From an uncultured Collinsella sp. (GTDB lineage: Bacteria; Actinomycetota; Coriobacteriia; Coriobacteriales; Coriobacteriaceae), in assembly GCA_902490095.1 (NCBI GenBank), contig CABUCQ010000133.1, positions 1 through 5,472 on the forward strand: a stretch of 5,472 bases of DNA, given 5' to 3'. This document shows, in pieces, positions 1-5,472 of this stretch. Position numbers and translations under genes: made by a program. The notes under the pieces were generated by a model. That model saw nothing but the letters and a program-made list of their open reading frames with translations, did no database searches and was not told the DNA's origin. Every line of letters starts with the position of its first letter. Position 1 is the first letter of the stretch.

Positions 1-381
1 ACCAGCACGGCGGGCGGCAGTATTGCCGTAAGCCGTCTGACAAGCGAATGGTTCTACAGCAAGCAGACCATCAACTCGGCAATTAAAACCTTGACGGCGC
101 GGGGCTTCGCAACGTTGGAGTTTGCCGAAGGCAGTCGTAAGAACAAGGTTGTGAGCCTGACCGAAGAGGGCAGGCGATTTGCCGAGCGTTATGCGCTGCC
201 GGCACTCAAGGCCGAGCAGCGAGCCTTTGGCGCGCTTGAGCCATGTGAGCAGCGCGAGATTATGCGCTTGATCGGCAAATTCTCTCAGGTGCTCGGCGAT
301 GAGTGCGAGACATTTAAGCAGAATATCGCTGCCGAGAGCCAAGCCGAGAATCAAGGTGAGGGGGAGTCGTGCGACTGTTAA
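1..381 (+). CDS. MarR-family transcriptional regulator, 5'-truncated by window edge
   Basis: This frame is open from base 1 to the TAA at 379-381, giving 126 visible residues. The true start lies upstream, because MarR proteins usually have about 140-170 residues. The visible part begins in the winged helix-turn-helix. The likely recognition helix contains WFYSKQTINSAIKTLTARGF (about residues 17-36). It is followed by a basic wing with EGSRKNKVV and the typical LTEEGRRFAERY segment (about residues 43-64). The C-terminal helix (ALEPCEQREIMRLIGKFSQVL) matches the MarR dimerisation helix. MarR proteins bind operator DNA as dimers and commonly repress a neighbouring transporter, losing grip when a ligand binds. 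The gene overlaps the following ABC gene by 13 bp, so the two are co-transcribed. By inference it controls its own operon. The ligand is unknown, and the operator would be upstream of this window. Confidence 0.88.
   Translation, partial: TSTAGGSIAVSRLTSEWFYSKQTINSAIKTLTARGFATLEFAEGSRKNKVVSLTEEGRRFAERYALPALKAEQRAFGALEPCEQREIMRLIGKFSQVLGDECETFKQNIAAESQAENQGEGESCDC
353..360 (+). promoter_or_regulatory. Ribosome binding site for first ABC gene, inside the MarR gene
   Basis: AAGGTGAG lies 8 nt before the GTG at 369, which is good Shine-Dalgarno spacing and supports that start. A second purine run (GGGGGAG, 360-366) is too close to 369 but sits 14 nt before an in-frame ATG at 381, which is too far. 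The site lies within the MarR reading frame, so translation of the two genes is probably coupled. Confidence 0.6.
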
Positions 382-2105
382 TGAGGTTTCTAAAGCCATA
401 TCGAGGGCTTGTCGCAGTGACGCTGCTGGTGCTGCTGGTGGATAACGTCGGTACGCTGTTGGTTCCCACGATGCTGGCGAACATGGTCAACACCGGTATT
501 ACCACGGGCGATGTCGACTACATTTTACGCAACGGCCTATACATGTTTATTGCGACGAGCATGGCTAGCGGCGGCACGGTGCTGGGCTGCTATCTTTCGG
601 CGCGCCTGGCCGCCAACGTGGCTTGCGATATCCGCAATGCCGTGTACGACAAATCGCTCGAGCTCGCGGCCAGCGATTTTGAGCGCTTTGGCACCGGATC
701 GATGATCACGCGCTCGCTCAACGACATCAACGTGATTCAGCAGGCGATTCTGCAGACGATTCAGCTGGTGCTGCCGGTGCCGTTTTTGGCCGTGGCGGGC
801 ATCATCTTCGCCTGGTTTATCGATCCTGCCATGGGCACGCTGCTGGGCGTAGTCGTTGCGATTGTGCTGGTGGCGGCGGTCTTTACGGTTGCCAACGCGG
901 CTCCGATCTTTATGCGCTTGCAGAGCTTTATCGACCGCATGAACGTGGTGCTGCGCGAAAACATCGTGGGCGTGCGCGTCATCCGTGCGTTTAACAAGGA
1001 ACGCCATGAGGAGCAACGCCTAGACGAGGTGTTTAGCGATTACGCGGCCAACGCCATCAAGGTCAACCACCTGTTTGTGGGCCTCGACAGCTCCAGCTTC
1101 TTTTTGATGAACATCGCCGAGGTGGCGGTGCTGTGGGTTGGCGGCAACCGCGTGGGCGCCCATGCGATGCAGATCGCGAGCATCTCTGCGGTGCTCGAGT
1201 ACGCAATCCTGATTCTGTTCTTTGTGATGATGGCGCAGATGGTGGTGCTAACGCTGCCACGCGCCGCGGCATGCCTAAGCCGTGCACAGCAAGTGCTGGA
1301 GATTGAGCCGAGCATCGTCGATGGCCAGCGTACGCTTGATGCGGCCGCGTCCGACTCAAAGGACGGGGCCGATGCGGTCGCCGTGTTCGATCATATGTCG
1401 TTTCGCTTTGACGATGCCGACGAGGACACCCTGTGCGACCTGAGCTTTGCCTGTCGTCGCGGTCAGACGACCGCAATCGTCGGCTCGACGGGTTCGGGCA
1501 AGTCGACGGTGGCCAAGCTCTTGCTGCGCTTCCACGATGCCACCAAGGGCTCCATTCGCCTGAATGGTGTGGACCTGCGCGAGCTTACGCAAGACGAAAT
1601 CCGCGGGCGCATTGCCTATGTGCCGCAGAAGGCGTGGCTGTTCTCGGGCACCGTGGCAAGCAATCTGCGCTTTGGCAACGAAGACGCGACTGAGGCCGAC
1701 ATGCTTCATGCGCTCCAGGTTGCCCAGAGCACCTTTGTGCTCGATCAGCCGCAGGGGATCGATACCCCGGTGGCGCAGGGCGGTACGAACTTTTCGGGCG
1801 GCCAGCGCCAGCGTTTGGCAATCGCCCGTGCGCTCATGAAGCATGCCGATCTATATATCTTCGATGACAGTTTTTCGGCCCTGGACTTTAAGACCGATGC
1901 GGCCCTGCGCCATGCATTGCAAGACGAGACGCGTGACGCTGCGGTGCTCATCATCGCGCAGCGCATCTCGACGATCTTGCACGCCGACCAGATCGTCGTG
2001 CTCAAGGATGGCGAGGTTGTGGGTCTGGGCACGCATGGCGAGCTTATGGAAACCTGCGAGGTGTACCGCGCCATCGCGGAATCGCAGATGAAGGGAGGTG
2101 AGTAG
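369..2105 (+). CDS. ABC exporter half-transporter (TMD-NBD), subunit with degenerate ATP site
   Basis: This 578-residue protein fuses six membrane helices to an ATPase domain, the usual length for a type IV (B-family) half-exporter. Likely helices are at about 13-35, 55-78, 128-150, 155-178, 240-262 and 270-297. The cytoplasmic segment ENIVGVRVIRAFNKE (197-211) is typical of the fold. ATPase motifs are Walker A GSTGSGKST (372-380), Q-loop Q420, signature FSGGQ (475-479), Walker B LYIFDD (495-500) and D-loop SALD (503-506). The catalytic Glu after Walker B is Asp500 and the switch His is Gln531 (IIAQRIST). This subunit therefore supplies a poor Walker site but an intact signature. In the TM287/288 and BmrC/BmrD class such subunits work only with a partner, here the next gene. 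The GTG start is preferred on ribosome-site spacing; ATG at 381 would shorten the protein by four residues. Drug or lipid-like export is inferred from the family and the MarR neighbour. Confidence 0.95.
   Translation: MRLLMRFLKPYRGLVAVTLLVLLVDNVGTLLVPTMLANMVNTGITTGDVDYILRNGLYMFIATSMASGGTVLGCYLSARLAANVACDIRNAVYDKSLELAASDFERFGTGSMITRSLNDINVIQQAILQTIQLVLPVPFLAVAGIIFAWFIDPAMGTLLGVVVAIVLVAAVFTVANAAPIFMRLQSFIDRMNVVLRENIVGVRVIRAFNKERHEEQRLDEVFSDYAANAIKVNHLFVGLDSSSFFLMNIAEVAVLWVGGNRVGAHAMQIASISAVLEYAILILFFVMMAQMVVLTLPRAAACLSRAQQVLEIEPSIVDGQRTLDAAASDSKDGADAVAVFDHMSFRFDDADEDTLCDLSFACRRGQTTAIVGSTGSGKSTVAKLLLRFHDATKGSIRLNGVDLRELTQDEIRGRIAYVPQKAWLFSGTVASNLRFGNEDATEADMLHALQVAQSTFVLDQPQGIDTPVAQGGTNFSGGQRQRLAIARALMKHADLYIFDDSFSALDFKTDAALRHALQDETRDAAVLIIAQRISTILHADQIVVLKDGEVVGLGTHGELMETCEVYRAIAESQMKGGE
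2093..2101 (+). promoter_or_regulatory. Strong Shine-Dalgarno deciding the start of the second ABC gene
   Basis: GGGAGGTGA lies at the very end of the first ABC gene, overlapping its last codons. Its GGAGG core (2094-2098) is 8 nt before ATG 2107. The in-frame GTG at 2098 overlaps this core and so cannot use it. The site therefore favours ATG 2107 and suggests translational coupling between the two subunits. Confidence 0.75.
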
Positions 2106-2106
2106 C

Positions 2107-4113
2107 ATGACCGAGGAGCTCAAGAAGCAGGGCGGCGTTGATGACGCCGCTGCCGCGGGACTGGTCGAGGAAACGGCTGCCGCGTCGACCGAGCTGGATG
2201 ACGCCGCCAAGGCTGCAGCCGAGCGCGAGGCTCGCCGCCAAGCGCTCTACGAGGAAAACGAACGTGCCGAGGACGAGCGCGCCCGCGCCGAGGCAGAGCG
2301 TATGCGCGACGTGGACGACGAAGACGAGGACGAGACACCTCGGGATACCTGGGCGACGGTGCGCCGCCTGTGGAGTGAGGCTGCCGGCGACCATTGGCGC
2401 TTCTATATCGTGTTCGCGAGCATTGTGTTCTATGTCATCTTTAACACTGCTGCGCCGGCATATAGCGCCCGCGTGATCGATGAGCTGTGGGGCCACATTC
2501 AGGTAGCGTTTGTCAACAACGCCACCTTCAGCATCACCTGGGAGAACTGCGGCAGGACTATCTTCATCTACTTTTTGATTTGGACGGCCGCCGCTTCGTT
2601 CTACGCGCTCCAGAGCTTTTTGATGTCGAGCGTGGCCGAACGCCTCAATCTGCGCCTGCGTAACCGCATCGCGCAAAAGCTCAACCGTCTACCGCTCGCC
2701 TATTTTGACGCGCATCGTCCCGGCGAGGTCGTCAGCCGCGCGACCAACGACCTGGACAAGATGTCCGAGAGCATGCAGCGCGGATTGCTGCAGCTGCTCG
2801 TGTCGATCGGCACGGTTGTTGGTGCTGTGAGCGTGATGTTCGTGTTCAGCGTGCAGCTTACGCTCGTCTTTCTGTTCTTTACGGCACTGTCGCTGCTGGT
2901 GACGAAGGTCGTCTCGCGCCGCACACACGATGTGACGGGCGAGCGCCAGGAGTGGGTGTCCAAGATTACGAGTGCGGTCGAGGAAGGCTATTCGGGCCGT
3001 CTGGTGATCCGCGCGTTTAACCGCGAACGTCAGAGCTCCGCTGAGGTGCACGAGGCTTCGAAGGAACTGGCTCGTGTGAGCACCAAGGCCGACTTTATGA
3101 TCAATGCTGTCGGCCCCGCGGTGCGCTTTATCGGCCGTTTGGCGCAGATCGTTATTGCGCTCGTGGGCTGCAGCATGCTGGTCGCCGGCCACATGACCGT
3201 CGGCGTGTTCCAGGCGTTCTTCCAGTTTATCTACGAGGCGTCCGAGCCCATGACGCAGCTGTCGTTTACCTTCAACTCGCTGCAGAGCGCGCTGGCGAGT
3301 GCAGAGCGCGTGTTCGACCTGCTCGATGAGCCCGAGATGGAGGCCGATCCGCTGTCGGACGAGGCCGCCAAGCTGCCGGGTCGCGTGGAGGGCCGCGTCT
3401 CCTTTGAGCACGTGCGCTTTGGTTATTCGCCCGACAAGCCGCTTATGCGCGACGTGTCGTTTACCGCCGAGCCGGGCCAGAAGATTGCCGTGGTGGGAAC
3501 CACGGGCGCAGGCAAGACGACGCTCATCAACCTGCTCATGCGCTTCTACGAGATTGACGGCGGGCGTATTACGCTCGACGGCGTGGATACGAGCCGCATG
3601 GACCGCGGCGAGCTACGGCAGCAGTTTGGCATGGTGCTGCAGGACGCCTGGCTGTTCGATGGCACGATTGCCGAAAACATCGCCTACGGCTGCCCCGAGG
3701 CAACGCGCGACGAAATTGTGGCCGCCGCTCGTGCCGCGCAGGTCGACTTCTTTGTGCGCACCATGCCGCAGGGCTACGACACGCGCGTGGCCAACGATGC
3801 CGAGAGCATCAGCCAGGGCCAACGCCAGCTGCTGACCATTGCGCGCGTGCTGCTCAACAACCCGGCGATTCTCATCCTGGACGAGGCGACCTCAAGCGTG
3901 GACACGCGTACCGAGCTTGCCATCGGCCGTGCCATGGACGCGCTCATGCGCGGGCGCACGAGCTTTGTGATCGCGCATCGCCTGTCGACGATCGTGGATG
4001 CCGACCTGATCTTGGTCATGGATCACGGCAACATTATCGAGCAGGGCACGCATAAGGAGCTGCTGGCTGCCGAGGGTGCCTACGCCGACCTCTACTTGAG
4101 CCAGTTCGCCTAA
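2107..4113 (+). CDS. ABC exporter half-transporter (TMD-NBD), catalytic-site partner with acidic N-terminal extension
   Basis: This 668-residue half-exporter follows the first with a 1-bp gap. Residues 1 to about 80 form a charged, Ala/Glu/Arg-rich extension ending in an acidic run DVDDEDEDE (68-76), so the protein is longer than the usual 580-620. Membrane helices lie at about 97-120, 150-173, 227-248, 249-268, 343-361 and 365-387, with a longish outer loop between the first two. ATPase motifs are Walker A GTTGAGKTT (464-472), Q-loop Q512, Walker B ILILDE (588-593, catalytic E593), D-loop SSVD (596-599) and switch H624 (VIAHRLST). The signature is ISQGQ (568-572) instead of LSGGQ. Its intact Walker site would pair with the FSGGQ signature of the first subunit to make the active ATP site. 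Its altered signature faces the partner's degenerate site. This matches known heterodimeric exporters. Substrate is unknown. Confidence 0.95.
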   Translation: MTEELKKQGGVDDAAAAGLVEETAAASTELDDAAKAAAEREARRQALYEENERAEDERARAEAERMRDVDDEDEDETPRDTWATVRRLWSEAAGDHWRFYIVFASIVFYVIFNTAAPAYSARVIDELWGHIQVAFVNNATFSITWENCGRTIFIYFLIWTAAASFYALQSFLMSSVAERLNLRLRNRIAQKLNRLPLAYFDAHRPGEVVSRATNDLDKMSESMQRGLLQLLVSIGTVVGAVSVMFVFSVQLTLVFLFFTALSLLVTKVVSRRTHDVTGERQEWVSKITSAVEEGYSGRLVIRAFNRERQSSAEVHEASKELARVSTKADFMINAVGPAVRFIGRLAQIVIALVGCSMLVAGHMTVGVFQAFFQFIYEASEPMTQLSFTFNSLQSALASAERVFDLLDEPEMEADPLSDEAAKLPGRVEGRVSFEHVRFGYSPDKPLMRDVSFTAEPGQKIAVVGTTGAGKTTLINLLMRFYEIDGGRITLDGVDTSRMDRGELRQQFGMVLQDAWLFDGTIAENIAYGCPEATRDEIVAAARAAQVDFFVRTMPQGYDTRVANDAESISQGQRQLLTIARVLLNNPAILILDEATSSVDTRTELAIGRAMDALMRGRTSFVIAHRLSTIVDADLILVMDHGNIIEQGTHKELLAAEGAYADLYLSQFA

Positions 4114-4144
4114 TGTGACAAAGGGACAGTCCCGCATGTCACAT
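4113..4144. repeat. Nested palindrome with GGGACAGTCCC core (REP-like candidate)
   Basis: Perfect 8-bp outer arms ATGTGACA (4113-4120) and TGTCACAT (4137-4144) enclose an inner hairpin GGGAC-A-GTCCC (4123-4133). The linkers between outer and inner stems differ: AA on the left and GCA on the right. The element begins on the last base of the second ABC gene's stop codon. I recall similar GTGAC/GGGACAGTCCC/GTCAC elements scattered in Coriobacteriia genomes, but only one copy is visible here. It could be a REP-type repeat, a processing or terminator hairpin, or a protein-binding site. Confidence 0.6.
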
Positions 4145-4150
4145 CAAAAA

Positions 4151-4190
4151 GAAAGGCGCGCCGGGGATGGATTCCCTGGCGCGCCTTCTT
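4151..4190. terminator. Bidirectional rho-independent terminator between convergent genes
   Basis: A 15-bp stem pairs 4153-4167 with 4173-4187 around a 5-nt loop, with one G-T wobble. The stem includes GGCGCGCC on both arms. On the plus strand it is followed by a weak T-rich stretch (TTCTT). On the minus strand it is followed by a better T-run (TTTCTTTTTGATG). It therefore fits best as the terminator of the cysE gene, 40 nt past its stop codon, and probably also stops transcription of the ABC operon. Confidence 0.85.
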
Positions 4191-4227
4191 GCGTTGATGC
4201 CGATGTCGTTTTGTGCCGCTTGCGTTC

Positions 4228-4932
4228 CTAGCGCTCGTCCACGAGCTTGGCGACGAGGGCTTTGAGCTCGGCCACCTCTCGCTCGAGTTCCTTGACGCGG
4301 CGGGCATTCTCGGTGATGCCTTGACGGTTGAGCGCGGATTGCTCGGCGGCATCATCGGGCATGTACTCGCGATGCTGCTTGGCGTCGAAGCTCTCCTCGA
4401 ACACGCGGCAGCCGTTGCGCTTGATGATGCGTCCCGGCACGCCCACGACGGTGCAGTTGTCGGGCACGTCCTTGACGACGACCGAGTTGCCGCCGATCTT
4501 GACGTTGTTGCCGATGCGGATGTTGCCGAGCACCTTGGCGCCCGTGCCCACGGTGACGTTATCGCCGAGCGTTGGGTGGCGTTTGCCGGTCTCGTTGCCG
4601 GTGCCGCCGAGCGTAACGCCCTGGTAGAGCACGCAGTTGTCGCCCACAATGGTGGTCTCGCCGATGACGACGCCCATGGCATGGTCGATAAAGAAATGCT
4701 TGCCGATCTGTGCCGCGGGATGAATCTCGACGCCGGTGATGTGGCGGGTGATTTGCGAGAGCACGCGGGCGAGCGAGCGATGACCGTGCTCCCAGAGCCA
4801 GTGCTCGGGCACGTGGTTCCACTTGGCGTGCAGGCCAGGATAGGAAAGGAAGATGACCAGACCGTTTTGTGCAGCGGGGTCTTGCGCCTGGACGGTCTTG
4901 ATATCCTCGCGAATGGTATTGATAAAGCTCAC
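4228..4932 (-). CDS. cysE: Serine O-acetyltransferase, short form
   Basis: This 234-residue enzyme transfers acetyl from acetyl-CoA to L-serine, giving O-acetylserine, the precursor for cysteine, in the cytoplasm. A short N-terminal helical part (1-65) leads into a left-handed beta-helix of hexapeptide repeats (about 66-170). Family hallmarks are GVEIHPAAQIG (67-77), FFIDHAMGVVIGET (80-93), YQGVTLGGTG (103-112), KRHPTLGDNV (117-126) and VVGVPGRII (162-170). Asp84-His85 and His119 align by motif with E. coli Asp157-His158 and His193. Glu69 sits where E. coli has Asp143, as in Bacillus-type enzymes. The tail (about 208-233, VKELEREVAELKALVAKL) is a likely coiled coil. The N-terminal domain is much shorter than in the 273-residue E. 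coli enzyme. The GTG at 4932 is chosen because AAGGGAGGG lies 6 nt upstream. It is convergent with the ABC operon and no cysK is in the window. Confidence 0.95.
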   Translation of the reverse strand: MSFINTIREDIKTVQAQDPAAQNGLVIFLSYPGLHAKWNHVPEHWLWEHGHRSLARVLSQITRHITGVEIHPAAQIGKHFFIDHAMGVVIGETTIVGDNCVLYQGVTLGGTGNETGKRHPTLGDNVTVGTGAKVLGNIRIGNNVKIGGNSVVVKDVPDNCTVVGVPGRIIKRNGCRVFEESFDAKQHREYMPDDAAEQSALNRQGITENARRVKELEREVAELKALVAKLVDER

Positions 4933-4938
4933 CGGCCG

Positions 4939-4947
4939 CCCTCCCTT
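4939..4947 (-). promoter_or_regulatory. Shine-Dalgarno site deciding the cysE start
   Basis: Read on the minus strand this is AAGGGAGGG, 6 nt before the GTG at 4932. It fixes the start there. A longer reading from ATG 5019 would add 29 residues that show no resemblance to the CysE N-terminus. Confidence 0.75.
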
Positions 4948-4973
4948 AGCGCCATGGCAATGCGATTCAATAA

Positions 4974-4979
4974 AGTATA
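4974..4979 (-). promoter_or_regulatory. Candidate -10 box for cysE
   Basis: TATACT on the minus strand lies 41 bp before the cysE GTG start and would give a leader of roughly 30-35 nt. No good -35 hexamer is seen at 16-18 bp spacing (only weak TTCCTA or CTTCCT), and there is no extended TG motif. The call rests on the -10 match and position alone. Confidence 0.4.
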
Positions 4980-5075
4980 GCGATTTGCTAGGGATTAGGA
5001 AGGACAATCTTGGCGCCATTGCGCTACAGATGTCAGTTATGCAAACTTGCTGGTAATGGAGTCATGCTTTTGTGG

Positions 5076-5102
5076 GGTTGCGCACGAGGGGGCACCGCAA
5101 CC
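5076..5102. promoter_or_regulatory. Inverted repeat, possible operator upstream of the dedA-like gene
   Basis: GGTTGCG (5076-5082) and CGCAACC (5096-5102) form a perfect 7-bp dyad with a 13-bp spacer, with centres 20 bp apart (about two helical turns). It ends 1 bp before the candidate -10 box of the dedA-like gene and covers where its -35 element would lie. This position suits a repressor site. It might instead be a chance dyad or an RNA hairpin of an upstream-started transcript. Confidence 0.35.
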
Positions 5103-5103
5103 G

Positions 5104-5109
5104 TATACT
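5104..5109 (+). promoter_or_regulatory. Candidate -10 box for the dedA-like gene
   Basis: TATACT lies 46 bp before the ATG at 5156. The nearest -35-like hexamer, TTGCGC (5078-5083), is 20 bp upstream, which is longer than ideal. Transcription would begin near 5116. Confidence 0.4.
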
Positions 5110-5140
5110 GGTCAACTTGGACGTATCCGCGCCCACAACT

Positions 5141-5146
5141 GAGAGG
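5141..5146 (+). promoter_or_regulatory. Shine-Dalgarno site for the dedA-like gene
   Basis: GAGAGG lies 9 nt before the ATG at 5156. This is a moderate match at acceptable spacing, and it supports that start codon. Confidence 0.55.
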
Positions 5147-5155
5147 TTTTACTTC

Positions 5156-5472
5156 ATGGGTTTCATCAATTTTATCGCCGAGCTGCTTAAGGATCCGCGC
5201 ACCGCGATCGCCAGCTGGATCGCCGCCGGCCCGCTTATGGCCTACGGCTGCGTGTTCCTGATCATCTTTATCGAGACGGGCGTGGTGTTCTTCCCGTTCC
5301 TTCCTGGCGATTCACTGCTGTTTGCTTCGGGCTTCTTTGCCCACAACGGTGGCTTTAACATCGTGGCCCTGCTGGCCGTCGCATGGGCGGCTGCCATCTT
5401 GGGTGATCAGTGCAACTTTATGATCGGTCACTTCTTTGGCAAAAAGATCATCGCTTCGGGCAAGGTCAAGGC
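5156..5472 (+). CDS. DedA-family (SNARE-associated/VTT domain) membrane protein, 3'-truncated by window edge
   Basis: The frame is open from ATG 5156 to the window end, giving 105 residues, about half of a normal DedA protein (about 200-220). A short amphipathic N-terminus is followed by a hydrophobic segment (about 26-40). Next come the family hallmark ETGVVFFPFLPGDSLLFASG (40-59), a second hydrophobic stretch (about 66-82) and GDQCNFMIGHFFGKKI (about 83-98), matching the conserved GD...Y.IG...G element. DedA proteins are integral inner-membrane proteins with a re-entrant hairpin fold, related to transporters. Some members flip lipid carriers such as undecaprenyl phosphate or phosphatidylethanolamine, and others affect membrane potential and drug resistance. 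Which role applies here cannot be told from half a protein. It is transcribed divergently from cysE, with its own probable promoter. Confidence 0.92.
   Translation, partial: MGFINFIAELLKDPRTAIASWIAAGPLMAYGCVFLIIFIETGVVFFPFLPGDSLLFASGFFAHNGGFNIVALLAVAWAAAILGDQCNFMIGHFFGKKIIASGKVK

Noticed and set aside
91..381. MarR gene starting at the TTG at 91
   Set aside because: The frame is open to base 1 and the upstream residues continue the winged helix-turn-helix, so 91 is internal to a truncated gene.
2098..2106. GTG at 2098 as start of the second ABC gene
   Set aside because: It overlaps the Shine-Dalgarno core. ATG 2107 has the right 8-nt spacing.
2689..3411. 240-residue minus-strand open frame inside the second ABC gene, and similar long antisense frames at 537-1016, 1356-1844 and 2044-2676
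   Set aside because: All lie opposite well-supported ABC coding sequence. They are rich in Arg, His and Gln as expected for shadow frames and have no recognisable domain.
4929..4955. Eight-codon minus-strand leader frame (MALREGGR) whose TGA overlaps the cysE GTG
   Set aside because: It has no Shine-Dalgarno site of its own and no Cys or Ser codons to suggest attenuation. It is most likely chance.
4213..4980. 255-residue plus-strand open frame lying opposite cysE
   Set aside because: It is antisense to a gene with clear CysE motifs, and its composition (repeats of Ala, Asp, Val, His) is the usual mirror of GC-rich codons. No ribosome site or family motif is seen.
4933..5019. 29-residue N-terminal extension of CysE from ATG 5019
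   Set aside because: No ribosome site was found before 5019, and the candidate -10 box at 4974-4979 would fall inside the extension. The GTG at 4932 has a strong site and begins a normal CysE N-terminus.
4933..5155. Riboswitch, T-box, small RNA or tRNA in the cysE/dedA intergenic region
   Set aside because: I looked for conserved T-box or S-box hallmarks, cloverleaf arms and a terminator-antiterminator pair and saw none. The likely cysE leader is only about 30-35 nt.

Overview
The window looks like chromosomal DNA from a moderately high-GC actinobacterium. The best guess is a gut Coriobacteriia of the Collinsella type. This rests on G/C-biased third codon positions, GTG starts, and the pairing of a MarR regulator with two ABC half-exporters. 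It also rests on a dispersed-looking palindrome containing GGGACAGTCCC, which I recall from that group. The assignment is an inference and no marker gene is present.

Layout: (1) Positions 1-381 hold the 3' part of a MarR-type regulator (+), cut by the left edge. (2) Positions 369-2105 and 2107-4113 hold two consecutive ABC exporter half-transporter genes (+). The first overlaps the regulator by 13 bp and the second begins 1 bp after the first ends, so the three form a tight operon whose promoter lies outside the window. (3) Positions 4114-4227 are a short convergent intergenic region with a nested palindrome and a strong GC-rich hairpin that can terminate both strands. (4) Positions 4228-4932 (-) encode a short-form serine O-acetyltransferase (CysE). 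(5) Positions 4933-5155 are a divergent promoter region with a candidate -10 box for each side and a 7-bp inverted repeat. (6) From 5156 to the right edge (+) is the N-terminal half of a DedA-family membrane protein.

How the genes work together: the two ABC proteins have complementary defects in their nucleotide-binding motifs. Protein 1 has Asp in place of the catalytic Glu and Gln in place of the switch His. Protein 2 has an altered ABC signature (ISQGQ). They therefore most likely form one heterodimeric exporter with one active and one degenerate ATP site, as in the TM287/288 and BmrC/BmrD class. The MarR protein is the likely local repressor, and the substrate cannot be read from sequence. 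CysE makes O-acetylserine for cysteine synthesis and has no evident functional link to the exporter. No new type of system is evident. The points most worth a second look are the acidic N-terminal extension of the second ABC subunit, the nested palindrome, and the possible operator in front of the dedA-like gene.
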